NCBI GenBank assembly: GCA_013396995.1
Contig: VWZP01006006.1
Location: 403,079 to 467,078 of the forward strand
From: Dicaeum eximium
Taxonomy: Eukaryota; Chordata; Aves; Passeriformes; Dicaeidae
Length of the DNA stretch: 64,000 nucleotides
Direction: 5' to 3'
Numbering within the stretch: position 1 is the stretch's first letter; the number at the start of each line of letters is the position of its first letter. This document shows, in pieces, positions 11,801 to 24,384 of the stretch. The notes beneath the pieces were generated by a model, which was given only the letters and a program-made list of their open reading frames with translations, did no database searches and was not told the origin of the DNA. The position numbers and the translations under genes are program-made.

Positions 11801-14800
11801 AGAGAGTCTGGGAACAAACACATCTTGAAAATAAACCCTTCACTTTGTCCAGACTTCACCAAATGGTATGAGATACTGTCATTTGAATAACCTGCTTTTA
11901 TTCACTGATGCAAAAAAAAAAAAAAAAGGCATTCACATAATTTAGGCAGATTTGAACTTCTCACAGTAGGATTGCTGCTTTTACCTTTGGCACTCAAAGA
12001 AAGCTGGAAAATACCAGATGTTTGTAAGGCACCCACATGCATAAAAATGAAAAGCAACGCAAAGTCAATGTTCTACTTGATTGATCTCTTTGACCTGTCG
12101 CTCTCCACAGTAAACACATCTCTTTATAATGTTTTCATAGTTTTCTGACATTACTCCAACATTTTAATTCAGACAGTAGTTTCAATTTTTTATCCTTTAT
12201 ATATGATGCTGTGAGATTTCAGTGAGTGTTTCTTCAGACGAACTCAAGGTTCTGCAAAATGACATCTTTCATTACTGGAAGTTTATGCCAACACATCTTT
12301 TCAGTTTTAGTAATACTTCTTAAACTAGAATGACTTAAATCAAGGATTTTTGTGAAGACAATAAGTGTTAGCGTTGTTAAAAGATATTAAAATGACAAAA
12401 TATAGCTATTTTTGAGTTACAAAGTACTAGTTCCTGAATCAAGGGGAATATTGCTATGGATATGACCTATCACTCAATCAAATTTTATAGTTAATTCATT
12501 TTTTGGGGTTTTGATAGTGTAAAACTCCAAAACCACATCAAACAAACCTGCATAAATATTGAACTTCTGGGTGTATTCTGACTGCTAGAAGTGAACAATT
12601 ACCTTCCAACAGTTGCTAAAGTGTCCTCCAATTTTTTTAAGAATAAAATGGTGAAAATTCAAAAAGCAGTCTAACCTCACCTAGTCTTTCAAAGACTGCA
12701 AGGTAGTTTAACATTTAGTGACTTCTGATGCAGAAATAATTATTTTCAGTTACTTGATCCCAGAGGATTGAGCGATCACAAAATTTTATACCTGCAACTC
12801 TGAATGCCTAAGAACATAAATTATACTCATACAAATTGAGCAGTGATCAATCTTCATAACAATTGCACTTTCTTCTTTTGACAATTACCAAAGGTTATTT
12901 AAACATGAAGTATTTTATTCCCAGATACACACATTAATACACTTCATAATTCGTCTCTTGAAGGTGTGGTTCACAGATTTGTTACCAAGGTAGCAAACAA
13001 GTTCATCTAGGATCTCAGGACTAATCACATAGTATTAATTAAGATGATTAGATTATTGTGGGTTTTTTAGGGGTGAAAATAAATCTAATTTTCCCTATTA
13101 GCCAATAGATAAAACCAGGTGGAGGGTGATTCTATCCTAAACAATGCTTTTTTGTCATGAGATGAGCTATCTCCTGGAAATGCTTTTTACTCTCCTCTGA
13201 GTAAACATCTAGCAGGGCAATAAAGATGTCATGTCCTGCCTTTTGGACATCTAATATTGAAACTCTTGAATCTGAGCAGGTAAAATCTGTTTTGTGTTTC
13301 AGATGCGGATTCCAAAGCTTCTTTCAAGCAATACTTCCCATAATGCAATTATCCCATTCATGAGGAAGACTGTTGAGCTACCTACTTGGAAGCCCCACAG
13401 CAGCGAGCCCATGTTTACAACCCTTATTTTCCTCAGGGAGTTTCTTGTTTTGACAGACACAGAGAAAGACTTTAAAATATGACCCTATTGCATCCAAAGA
13501 CTTGCAACAGGGAACTGAAAATTAAAATTATGCTTTTTTTCTTAAACATTATAATTTTTTTTAAGTCAGTCTCTGATACTGGGGAGTCCACTAATCATCC
13601 CTTTAATGCAAACAAAACTCTTCAAACTTGCTTATAAGCCATGAAGAAACATAAACCAAGACAAATTCCTTTTTCCCTGGAAATAATCCTTAAAATGTAG
13701 CTATGGGAACCTTTTCTGTCTGAAGTATTTCAGAACTGAAACAATTTATCTCCACAGCTATCAAGTCTCATGGCTTCATGACTTTAAAAAAGAAAAAGCA
13801 GTAAATGCTGTGCTTCTACCTTAGGTGGTACATCAACTGGCATAGTACTTGAAGTTACCCTCAAAGCAAAACTATCTTACTTTATCCTCACTGTATTTTT
13901 ACCTTTGGAACACCAGTACATTTAGCTGGGCTAAGATAAAACAGATAAAAAATAAACAGCTTTTAGACCACCAAAATTCCATTGTCACAGAGGAGCCAGA
14001 TCTGGTTTAACTTCATGGCAGAAGAACAGTGGTGACCATGTCAGAAGTAACTTCCCTGTGGATATGAATCAAACTTTCTTCTTTAGGAAGCCACACAGTG
14101 AAACTAGGCCATTCTCCTCTGTAATGTGTTGGACTCTATGAAAACTTAATTTTCCAAAATTCCAATAGTTTAAATGTCCGAAATGGGGCTGCTAATAGTA
14201 ATTTGGTTTTTTTTACTATCCTTCTAAATTTAATCTTCCATCCATAAATGCATCCAGAAGGAAAATTTAGTAGTCAGTTACTGAAATTGTTATATTTTCC
14301 TTCTTGAAGGATGGAGTTACAATATCTCAACTCACTCAGCTCAAGGATCAACAAACCCAGAGATCCAAAGCACAGTCTTACATAATGGATCCAAGTTTGT
14401 TAGGAGGGCACTACAACCTATAAAGTGATTCTTAACCAGGGAATAGGTTGTAACAGGAGAAACACAACCCTTCTATTCAGGCATACTATTGCCATAAATT
14501 TATATTTACTCATGAGTGTACAGGTAAATAACATCAACGCAAAATTTGTTATGGGCGACTTGGTGAATTCTCTAGCCTAGTACTATGCAAAATAAAGTAC
14601 ATCGGCTTTTAAGAAGTTTTTTGATAAGCAAAATTTTCTGCAAACATCAACCATGAAATCACACTGTTGCAGTTGGTCATGAATTAATGATACTGCAAGA
14701 AACACCAAACACACAGAGGGAATAGTAACAGTTCAGCCAACAAAGTCATTGAATACTGTGCATGACTAAACCCCCACTAAATAAGGCAAGTCACATCCCC

Positions 14801-15519
14801 TGAAACAGAAACTCTAACCTCATTAAGCAAGTATAAAACTGTCTGAAGTGAGGGAAAACCACTTTGTACTTCACCTAATAACACAACTGGAATCCACTTT
14901 GAAGGAAAATTGAGGCAAAAGCTCCTGTACAAATCAGGGAGACTGCAAACAAACAAAGCATTAAAGTAAAATTGCCCAAAAGAAGACAACAATAAGAATG
15001 TGTAATACCCTGAATAGAACACAAGAAGGCACTTAAAGAGGCATTCAGATCTAATGGTGACATTAACTCGATAAAGGCATATGCATCCAAAGAGTCCCTG
15101 AAGCAATCTATACCCAGTGACTATGGCACCAGAGTAGCTGCCTTTGAAAAATTAACACCCCATTACCATGGAATAACAACAATGTTCAAAGGCTTTATAA
15201 AAGCAAGAGACAAAACTTGGCAGTTGAACTGCAATGAGAAACGCAAATGATAGAAGTTGAGAGGGAGAGTGAGAAGTAAGAACACATTGAAATAGCTTTT
15301 CCTTGGCATTGCCTGTTGTAAGAATAGCTGGGCAAGAAAGTATCTACTCAAATTCATTCTGGGAAGGTTTTGATGTTGATGTAATTAGTTCTCAAGATGT
15401 GAACACCAAGACAGATAGAACTCTCTAAGCACTCATTTCTGTTGTTGTTTGCAAGTGATTCAAGAACCTTCATGTTTTTGCATCAGTAAGTGTGTTGAAG
15501 ACAGGAAATGTCTATCTTG
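8821..15519. other. Unique AT-rich non-coding DNA
   Basis: About 6.7 kb without a recognised gene or transposon. Two 109-codon minus-strand frames (9715-10044 and 14777-15106) show no known domain and are treated as chance. An A16 run lies at 11912-11927. A splice-bounded frame near 13.3 kb is listed separately as a finding. Confidence 0.5.
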
Positions 15520-15804
15520 GTGAAAAGGAGGCTCAGGGGTGACCTTACACCTACAACTATCTGAAAGGAGGTGGCATCCAAGTGAGGGTTGGTCTCTTCT
15601 GCCAAGTAGCTAGGGATAGGAAAAGACATAGTCTTAAGATGCACCAGGGAAGGTTGAGGCTGGATATTAGGAATTGTTTCTTCACAGAAAAGGTGATTAT
15701 ATATTGGAACGGACTACCCAGGAAGGTGGTGGAGTCATGTCCCTGAAGGTGCTTAAAGAGTGACTGGACATAGCATTTGAACCTAATTGATTCTGTGATT
15801 CTGT
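15520..15804 (+). mobile_element. CR1 LINE 3'-end fragment
   Basis: A 5'-truncated copy of the chicken-repeat-1 non-LTR retrotransposon, covering the last part of ORF2 and the 3' UTR. Recognisable blocks in CR1 order are GGAGGCTCAGGGGTGACC (about 15527), CTGAAAGGAGGTGG, the AAGATGCACCAGGGAAGGTTGAG block, AATTGTTTCTTCACAG, GAACGGACTACCCAGGAAG, GGTGGTGGAGTCATGTCCCT and the terminal GATTCTGTGATTCTG. The usual GGACTCGATGATCT block before the tail is missing, so there is a small internal deletion. Frames over it on the opposite strand are shadows. Confidence 0.95.
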
Positions 15805-18800
15805 ATTTTAATAAAATGCAGTGGATGCTGTCTTTTTTGACACCTAAAATACATAGAAATAATATCAGCTTTATTTCCGATGTAATTTCTTCCTTCTTGA
15901 GAATATGTGTCACCTGCTCTGACAGGTGAGATATAGTGCTCTGACAGATCACTATTTACTACTTCCAGTTCAGTAACTGAGGACAAGAGGAGACTGACTA
16001 GCAGATTACTAATAAGGTGTTGCTAAAGGTCGTTTTTCCAAACCTTTTGTCGAGACTGAGAAGTGTGTCATACATTTGAGTAATTATTATTTAGCGTTCC
16101 TGTCTGTCCCTGTAGGTTTCACTAGTGTTTCTTCTCTAAATGTCAGCAAGTCCTAGTCCTATTTGTACTAGAAACGCACTGCAGAATGTGTAACAACGTG
16201 TCACATATTAGTGTTATGGTCTTGGTATACAGCTTGGGTTAGAAATAAATAACCTTCCGAAGAAAATGTAAAACAGTAAGGTTCTGATTTTAGTTCCTCA
16301 TAAAGCTCAACAATTATGGTATTTGATTAGAACTTTAGTAGTTTTATTATATTAATTGCAATCTTCCCTGAACAATGAAAGAGAATTCTTTGAGTACCAG
16401 CATCACAAGACAGACATCCACATGAAAATAATTTTTTTTGGGAAAGACTCTCACTAGGTCAAAATCACATTTTAAAAGATGCTTGTCATCTTCCTTAGTG
16501 CACAGAGTTTCACAGATATTCTAACAGTCTTAGGGCTTGAAAGGACATAAATGTTTCTCATAAAGGTCTATTCTTTTACAAACATCTGTTATTTGAGCAT
16601 TTATTACTGCCGCCATATGCACATGATCAGGAGTACACTTTAGCTTTTGAGCAAAAGTCCTTTGAGTTAGAGAAATACCATCTCTTCCTAGATGAGTATC
16701 AAATTTCAGTATTTATTCTTTGGTACAATCTTTCCTTATAGTTCTCATTTTTCTTATAACGTCAGGATTCATCTTGTTAATTTTCTAACATCTCCAGCAA
16801 GAAACTCCATCACCAGAGGGCTGAAAGACAAAGTAGCCAGGAAGTGCTTCATCTGTTTTTTATACCTCACAACAGAGAGGATGATATCATTAGATAAATC
16901 CTTGGCAGCACCATGCCTTTAGATTTAGCCTGACAAGGAAACCTAAGGACAAACAAAAGTTATAAACATGGCAGCATAAGACTCAATTTCTTTAAATTTT
17001 TTTTTCTTCTGTAAATAATAAAATAATTTACCAGATTTGTTTTGGCACAGGTTAGCCAGATGATGTAGTTTCTCAAAACCACTGCATCATAGGGGATTTT
17101 GTGTCCCCTGGGAAAAAAAGCTATCCCTCAGGAATGAATATTCACAAAAAGCGGTGCTGAGGTCACAGGAGACAAATAAAAGCCAATGAATACAAAATAA
17201 ACCAAAACTGAATCCAGAGAAGTAACAGAATGTTGTTTGAAGGTTATTAAGCTGAGCTACTGAAGGTGCTTGCACTGGTTAGAGTCAGGCAAATACCAAC
17301 TGTGGTCTCTAGAAGCATCCACCACATGCAGACAGCAGCCTTGGAGAAGCATTCTTGCTGCAGCCATACAGGAGGGGTACTGAGGGCTCAACATTTTAAT
17401 AGATATGCTGGAATAGTATTTGAATACATTTTGTCACTTTTAACTAGGGATGTGTGATATTTCTTAATGTGTCTTTCCAACTAGTATAGACTGTTGTCTA
17501 AGTGCTTTGGTTGGTATTTCGTCAGGCTAGCTGTGAATATTTTCTACCCACATATGTAATGTTGTTTTGGCATATATTTATCTGTTTTCTCAGGTCTTAG
17601 GTTTATCTTTTCCAAATACCCATGGGTTTCTAGCACTACAAAGATATTTTGTTAAAAGATTTCTGGCCTTACATGTTAAAATGCTAGGTTTATCTCATTC
17701 ATTTTAATTCTGGAAGACGATTTTTTAACATGAATTATAATCTTCAAGGTGTTAGCACCAAACAGTGCTTTCAACAGGAAAAGAGAAAGAATTTGCTTTT
17801 GGTTATTTCACTCAGGAAGAGCAAAGCTTCTGGGGTTAAAATAGACTTTTTTTTTTTCTCATAAAAGCAAAGCAGATCTCTGTGACTGGTAGATAGGGGG
17901 AAGGGAGTGGGAAAAGAGACATTAACAAGGAAATCTCAGTTGCAGTTCAATAAAGGCACTCTCTGAAAAACTTCTCAGTTAAAATTAAAGTTCCTAGAGG
18001 AATTGATACAGAGAAAACCTGAGTGTTCAGTGTTTTTTCAACTTGAAGTACAGCATGCTTTACATACTTTACACTTTAAATTATGTGCTTACATCAGTCT
18101 TAGTAAGATTCTCTGAGTGAGAAAAAGTATATATGAAAAAAAAAACAAAAAAAAAAATTCTGGTTACTTACAGTCATCTTTCCTGTTTTCTCTTTGTTTT
18201 TCAGTGTGAAACAGATTATTTGAAACTGATAAAAGGGTGACCCAGAACTCTTGTTTTGTGCAACTGGATATAGTGAAGATATAAGGAAAGAGTTGGGAGT
18301 AGCTTTCCGTGTTTCACTTCAGAATAGTTACACCTAGAGTTGGAGGCTTCTCTACTAATTTCTCTAAATGCTGATTTAACTTCCAGAAAAAGACCTTGGT
18401 TGATTTTCCACTTTAATTCTTATTTCTAAAGATGAGGCTGGCACATTTTAAGAGAGCAAGTGGTAAGGTAAGTGAACATAATATGGAAAGCAAGTTAAAT
18501 CTTTATTCAATATGGGCCTTTGTCTGATTCAAAAGAAATGCTAGTGATAACAATGTTTCCTTTATGGAAGAAAATGACTTAAAGAGAATTTCATATTATG
18601 AAAAGGAATGCAGCATGGGGAATAATGTGAAACCAAATTCATGGAGTGAAAGCTCTGGCTTCATTCTGGTTCAGTTGTTGAGGGAAGAAGAAAGCTTAAG
18701 ACATCAAGAAGTCTGCAAACACTTTCTAAGAATCAATGTTTGTATTAATTGTGTGGGAAAGTGAGAATATCAAATAGTAATACTGCTGAGGACACTGTGC

Positions 18801-20625
18801 AATTTTTTCCTTTTTAGGCCAAAAATAATGAGTTAGTGGCTAGCCAAAAATAATGATTTTTGCAGATTGTTTTTATTAGAAGCTGAAATTCATGACAGGA
18901 AGGTCAGGTGACCTTGATAACTATAGCTACTAAAGGAGGAATCAAAGAAGCAAGAAAAACTTTCTTGCTTTATCTTGTTCAGCAAACATGCTCCCCCCAA
19001 ATCCCATATTTTGGCTTTCCTCTTGGTGATTTTATGCTGTGGTGGAGCCTACTCCTCTTTTTTTACCAGATTTATCTCTCTGTTTTTCCTTCTCCTGTCT
19101 CCCCTTTTCATACTCTCTGTCCTAAAACTATTCTCAGCAGTCTCCAGAACTCACCATATAATTTTTCAAGCAGCTTTGTATATCATTTTGGGTTGGAAAC
19201 TTTGTCAATTAAACCTAGTAATATGTATAAGAGTGTGTATATTGCATATATAACAATACAATGTTATATGATCTTGGCTGGTTGCCAGATGCCCACCCAG
19301 TCACACTCTAACTCCTTTTCCTCAATAGCACAGAGGTAAAAAATAAGATGAGAAAGCTTCTGAGTTGAGTTAAAGTCAAAGAGATCATTTGTCAATTGGT
19401 GTCACAGGCATATATCCCCCCATTCTGTGTGGTGCTGTGCAAAGGGGATGGGAAATGGGGAATTGCAGCCCTTAACAGATTCTCTCAGTCCGTGAAGACA
19501 GTAAAGAAAGGCGGGATGAGGGCAGGGGGTTGTGTTTTTGTTTGGGGTTTTTTTGTTTATTTACTTTAACCAGGAGTCATGGATTTTTTTTAGCTAATTA
19601 CAGTGCAGGAGTACTAGTATTTACTCACCCAGGATGATGGATTTTCAGCAAGGTAACAGATGAAGCTGATTTTGTTATAGACAATGCAGAACATACACTG
19701 CCAACAATGAATTCAGCCTGTTCCATTTCAATAATGTAAACACTAATTATCAGGCTCTCAGAAGAGCTAAATTGTATTTTACTGATGACCTTGTTCCTGT
19801 TTATAGACTCAGTGGCCTGGAGGCAGAAACTGTAAGAGGAGGAAAGCTGCAAGAAAGGTGGACGGAATGATAAAACAAACAAGAAGCACGGCTCCCCCTG
19901 AGCTAGATGAATCTATTAACATTTGTTTCATTTCCATATGTCTTCTTAAAAAGTTTATTACAATTTCCCATAACAGTACTGTCTGCAATACTTGACATTT
20001 CAGTTGTGAGGCTCAGCTCTTGGCAGTGAATAATTGTAACCTACATCTACCCTGGTCAAGCCTTCTTCCTGTCTCTGTGACTATCCATATTTTTCAGCAG
20101 TTGGCTTGCTTTGGATGCTGTCCAATCTTTTCTACCAGAAGACTTTTCACCATAGGGACACTTCCAAGGGTCTACATCTGGTGGATTTCTGATATCTGTC
20201 TATCATTGTTCTTGAGAAGCAATTCTTCAGAATACTTCAAACTTTCTGAAAAATAGAGTGCTGTCTTGAGGCAGGCAGAGAAAGAAATATTAGGGGAATT
20301 TTCATTGGCTTGGTCTCTAGAGTTAGGATTCCAAAGAAAGGAAAAGGTCAACAACTACTTACTGTCAGGTCCACTAATTCTTCATCCTTGTATAATAGAG
20401 CTGAGTATGGGGAAATTAAAGTCTGGAAGTTTAACGGTACAGAAGCAAGTCAACTCCAAAGCAAAAAAGGCAACTTGGTCTGTCTTCTAAGAGCTTTGTG
20501 CAAGTAAACTATTCATTTACTTCTCAACCCAGCAACAGGACAATTTTGAACTGATTCTTACTAATTCATGGCTGTAGATAATTTGTTGAGCACTTCCTTT
20601 CCTTGATTTATTTATTTAATTAATC
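15805..20625. other. Unique AT-rich non-coding DNA
   Basis: No gene recognised. The longest frame is 143 codons on the plus strand (18908-19339), hydrophobic in places but without any family resemblance; it overlaps a second frame and is probably chance. A-rich runs lie at 18137-18158. A 36-bp splice-bounded segment at 18432-18467 is discussed under findings. Confidence 0.5.
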
Positions 20626-21078
20626 ATGACGTATGAGGATGTCCAGTTTTGGCTTCCTCGCTTCAAGAAAGACATTGAGGTGTTACAATGGGTCCAGAGA
20701 GGGACAGTGAAGCTGGTGAAAAGCCTAGAGAGTAAGTTTTATGAAGAGCAGCTGAGGGAGTTGAGCATGTTTAGCCCAGTGAAGAGGTGCCTCAGGGGTG
20801 ACCTTTTCACTCCACACTGCCTGAAAGGACGTTGTAGCAAGATGGGGTCTCCCTTTTCTCCCAGGCAGTTAGTGACAGGACATAAGAGAAAATGGTCTCA
20901 AGCTGCACCAAGGGAGGTTCAGTCTGGGCATCAGGAGGTTTTGTTTTTTTCCATAGACAGAGTTGTTAAACATTGCAATGGAATGCCCAGGGAGGTGGTA
21001 AAGTCACCATCCCTGGAGGTGTTTATGAAATTACTGAATGTAGCACTTCATGCAACGGTCTGGTTAACAAGGTGGTGA
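20626..21078 (+). pseudogene. CR1 ORF2 C-terminal remnant (open 150-codon frame)
   Basis: This frame encodes the extreme C-terminus of the CR1 ORF2 polyprotein (endonuclease plus reverse transcriptase), downstream of the RT catalytic core. Visible CR1-typical strings include FKKDIEVLQWVQRG (about residues 13-26), VKLVKSLESKFYEE (28-41), LRELSMFSPVKR, CLRGDLF, LKGRCSKMG, RVVKHCNGMPREVVKSPSLEVF (split here as two runs, about 110-131) and the following LLNVALHA. The first residues are not CR1-like, because the truncation point lies near base 20636. There is no catalytic motif, so the product cannot act as a polymerase. The frame is still open by the absence of stops; nothing shows that it is translated. 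Confidence 0.93.
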
Positions 21079-21143
21079 TCAGCTAAAGGCTGGACTCGAT
21101 GTTCTCAGAGATCTTTTCCTACCAAAATGATTCTGTGATTCTG
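20636..21143 (+). mobile_element. CR1 LINE 3'-end copy
   Basis: A 5'-truncated CR1 insertion of about 510 bp. It begins in GTCCAGTTTTGGC, continues through GACATTGAGGTGTTAC, GGGACAGTGAAGCTGGTG, GTGCCTCAGGGGTGACC and CCAGGGAGGTGGTAAAGTCA, then the 3' UTR block TGGACTCGATGTTCTCAGAG. It ends in GATTCTGTGATTCTG at 21143, the standard CR1 tail. The open ORF2 remnant listed separately lies inside it. Truncation at the 5' side is the normal result of target-primed reverse transcription. Confidence 0.96.
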
Positions 21144-23179
21144 CGAAATAATGCAGCACCTAATCTGAATCCATTTTTCAGCTCTTAACTCAGGTAAACG
21201 TCTCTGGAAAACCCTTGCAGCTTCTAACTTTTTATAACATTATAGAATGTAGGTGCAATTTTTTTATCATGTATTTTTCATTGCTTATTATGAAGTATTA
21301 ACAAGGAATTTTATTATATTCACAGGAATTATTGAATTATACTTTCCTCTAGGCTGGTTAGAAGAATAGAACACAAGGTAGGTGTTCTCTCCTTATTTGT
21401 GTCAATAGTCAGCCAATTTTTTATTTTTTTTTTAATATTTACTGAAATGAGGGCTGGGTTGGGGAGCATGAAGATGGGGGGAGATAACCTACACCACCAC
21501 AAAAAAATCACCTGTTGGTGGTAACTAGGTTTTATAAAATTTAGAGTTACAGAAAAGAGATGAACAGATGATTTTTGAAATATATTTGTAGACTTAATTC
21601 ATATACCTCTTTTAGCTGCTGTTTTGCTGTTCCATCTCAGATAACAAGCAAAACCTCCTGTGGTTAAGTAGCATTTGTCTGCTCCTGCTATCAATCTAAT
21701 ACAACGAGCTGCACACAGCTCTCTGTCTGCAGCAAAACTCCCACTGATACCAATAGCCCAGAATCAGTAAATACAGCATCATAGATAAATTCTGCATGTA
21801 CATTTAGTTTCATCACACATTTTGTTATAGATATTAAAATGCTATATTTCTAAGTTATGTTTTCACTGTCTTTTTCTAGTTCAAACTAATAAGGAATAAA
21901 GCACTATCACAGAAAGAGTTTTGACACTTTGAGAAATAATTTTGGGGCTCCCTGATATAAATTTTTTAGTGCTCTAAATATGTATTTGGATAATTTCTTT
22001 GTTGATTGTCACTCCTTATATCTGTTTGACAAAAATATTAAGGATGTTTTCTATTCCTATTTTTCCTTTTTAGGAACCATTGCAGAGACTTATGTAGGCA
22101 TACAGGTAAATTACAATATTTATAGGGTGCTAGGATTTCATCTGCCATCCATTTACCTGATCTAAACAGCCATCTCTCTTTTATTGATTCATTTATGAAA
22201 CGTAAATACAAATCTGTAATCTTCACTCTAGCACAACACTTCTAGGAATTTATTCAGGATTACCATTGCCAGAATGTCTAGAATAGGCAACATATATTGT
22301 TCATAAAATAATAAAGACAAAGTTTATTGTTATGGACATTTGTTGGAATTGTTTTCCAAAGCACCTCTAAGAAAAGATGAACAAGCCTGATTGATATGAA
22401 AGCCTATATAAAAAGTGGCCAGTGTTCCCTGCTCTTAGTGAGAAGTGAAATGAAATCTTATCATTGATGAATTTGCTGCACTGCTTCATTTTAGTAATGA
22501 TTGCATTAAGGTATTTTAACTCCTAGGTAAAACAGAAGAATTTGTTTTCCTGTTTATTTCAGACAAGTACTATTTCTGATTGTTACCTTGGATGCAGTAG
22601 CAAAATTCCATGGACAAAGCTGAGGTATTTTGATTTGCAGAGGTTATGTAACTGATCTTTATTTGCTGTTCAAATATTACAGAGGACTAGTTCAGCCAAG
22701 TACTTCAATTTCTACATTTCTGAGTAGAAAATCTCCCAGATCTATATATATCTGTATCTACTAAAAGTAAATTTTAAGGGCACTGATTTAAAAAAGTATT
22801 AAAATCATCTAGGGCTTTTTTTCCCAAAACATGGGGTTTTGTTTTGGTTTGGTTTTTGTTTGTTTGTTTGCATTTGTTTGGTTTGTTTTTTTTAAATCTA
22901 CATTAATCAACATAGAATTTCCTAGGTCAGATTAGCTATTATTGGTTCAGCTTAACATTTCTTCTTTTAAATGTTACGATCTCATGTAAAAGCTGTTCCC
23001 AATTTTTAAAATATTTTATCTTTTTGGAGATTTTTTTGTGTAGGAGGAAAAAACCTAGACTTTTTTTTTTTATTCTGAAAATTTCAAATATCAGAATATT
23101 TGAAATTTATTTTAAAAATAAATATTAGATTTCTTTCTCATGTTATGCACTCCTCTGAAGCCTGTTTTTGACATATGAT
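21144..23179. other. Unique non-coding DNA with palindromic AT block
   Basis: No gene seen. A GTTT-rich run lies at about 22834-22894. Two perfect AT-rich inverted repeats abut at 23079-23123 (13-bp arms with a 4-base loop, then 9-bp arms with one central base). Confidence 0.5.
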
Positions 23180-24060
23180 TGATTAATTCCACTATAATGT
23201 GTGACAGAGGGTGGACAGGAGAAAGAGAATGAATGCATGGAGGCTGAAGAGGGGTGAGGGAGAGAAAGAGAGAGAGTTAAAGGATCCCCTTGTCCCCGGT
23301 CAAGATGTTAATTAAATTTCATTTCTTTGGACAGGTTCAGGAATCAGTGAAAATTAAGAACTGTGTAAGGATGTCCAAGAACACGAATGGAAGCAACTGT
23401 GGACCGTATTAAAGCTTTACCCAGAAGCAGCTATAGACAGGATTAAAGCTTTGCCCACAAATTCAAGAATTGGAAAATAATTGCCCTTCAGCTGAAGCTG
23501 TATCAGAAATCTTCTGATCAAATGTGAGGAAGAATAGGTCTATAATAAAATAAGGGTAAGGAATATTTATCCCAGCTGGGACAACTTTACTGGACTAGAC
23601 TGGAATATGGTGCCTTCAACAATAGTTAAGTCCCTATTGGAAGAACTAAAAGAACACGTAAAAGTTATTCCCCTCACTGAACAGATGCAGCATATGCCTG
23701 AGGATAAAAAAGTCCTCATGCTGCTTCCAACCTACTTCCCAGACCTTAGGGCTTGATTCAAGGCAGGATGAGAGGATAATTCTTCCTCTAAGTTCTTTCA
23801 TTTCCTAGTATCTCTGCGGGGACTTCCAATAAAAGAGTCAAATTATTGTAGTGTTTTCTGTGAAGTGGAAACTTGTCTTGTGCCTACCTACTGGAAGACA
23901 CAGCAATCAATTCAGCTCACTAAGAGGAGACAGCTGCAGAGCAGCTGTCCAACAGCAGCCAATTAACTCCAAGAACAAGACGCAGCTCCCACAGCTCAAT
24001 ACTACTTCTTGAGTGTTTTGTCTCCTTAGAAATACAGAGGAAGGTAACAAACTTAAGTAA
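23180..24060 (+). other. Possible degraded retroelement, family unknown
   Basis: This stretch differs from its flanks: higher GC, a purine-rich GA segment (23205-23280), and plus-strand protein-like fragments broken by stops. Examples are EAAIDRIKALP (about 23424-23456) and LLEELKEHVKVIPLTEQM (about 23636-23690). It contains a 34-bp tandem dimer (23390-23457) and a perfect GACAGCTGC/GCAGCTGTC hairpin (23929-23949). No CR1 or LTR signature is recognised. It could be an old endogenous retroelement interior, another LINE, or a decayed host exon cluster; I cannot decide. Confidence 0.3.
23390..23457. repeat. 34-bp tandem dimer
   Basis: Two adjacent 34-bp units (23390-23423 and 23424-23457) match at 28 of 34 positions, sharing GAAGCA, ATTAAAGCTTT and CCCA. 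In the plus frame that reads through the second unit the units encode similar peptides; the first unit read in its own frame gives EATVDRIKALP and the second EAAIDRIKALP. Because 34 is not a multiple of three, the duplication itself shifts the frame. Confidence 0.85.
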
Positions 24061-24384
24061 AACAAAATAAAAAAACAACTCTGAAAGCTGAAAGCTCTAA
24101 GTTCTAAATAATGGGCTGTGACTCCTGATCTCCTATTCTCTTTATCAAAAATGTCACTACAACTGCAAACAGTGCATACCTAGATCTATACATAGCAATA
24201 ATATTTTTGTGTAATCAATTTGCCCCAAATGTAAGCAGAGGCTGCCAGCTGTTGGCAAGTAACATCTGCAGGGGATAGAAACACAACTGATTTATTGTCT
24301 TGGCATGTTTGTTGCTTGCTAGTGGCTTGGGTCTATAATATTGCAAGGAAATGTCTGAGTCTCATTCAGTCTGCAAGTTATTAT

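Noticed and set aside
15557..15986. Overlapping minus-strand frames of 67-131 codons
   Set aside because: They are antisense shadows of the CR1 3' end and its flank.
18908..19339. 143-codon plus-strand frame, hydrophobic in parts
   Set aside because: No family resemblance, overlaps another frame of equal quality and lacks splice or polyadenylation support.
21690..21780. GCAAAACTCCCACTGA-type sequence resembling ancient amniote repeats
   Set aside because: Too short and diverged to assign to a family without a library search.
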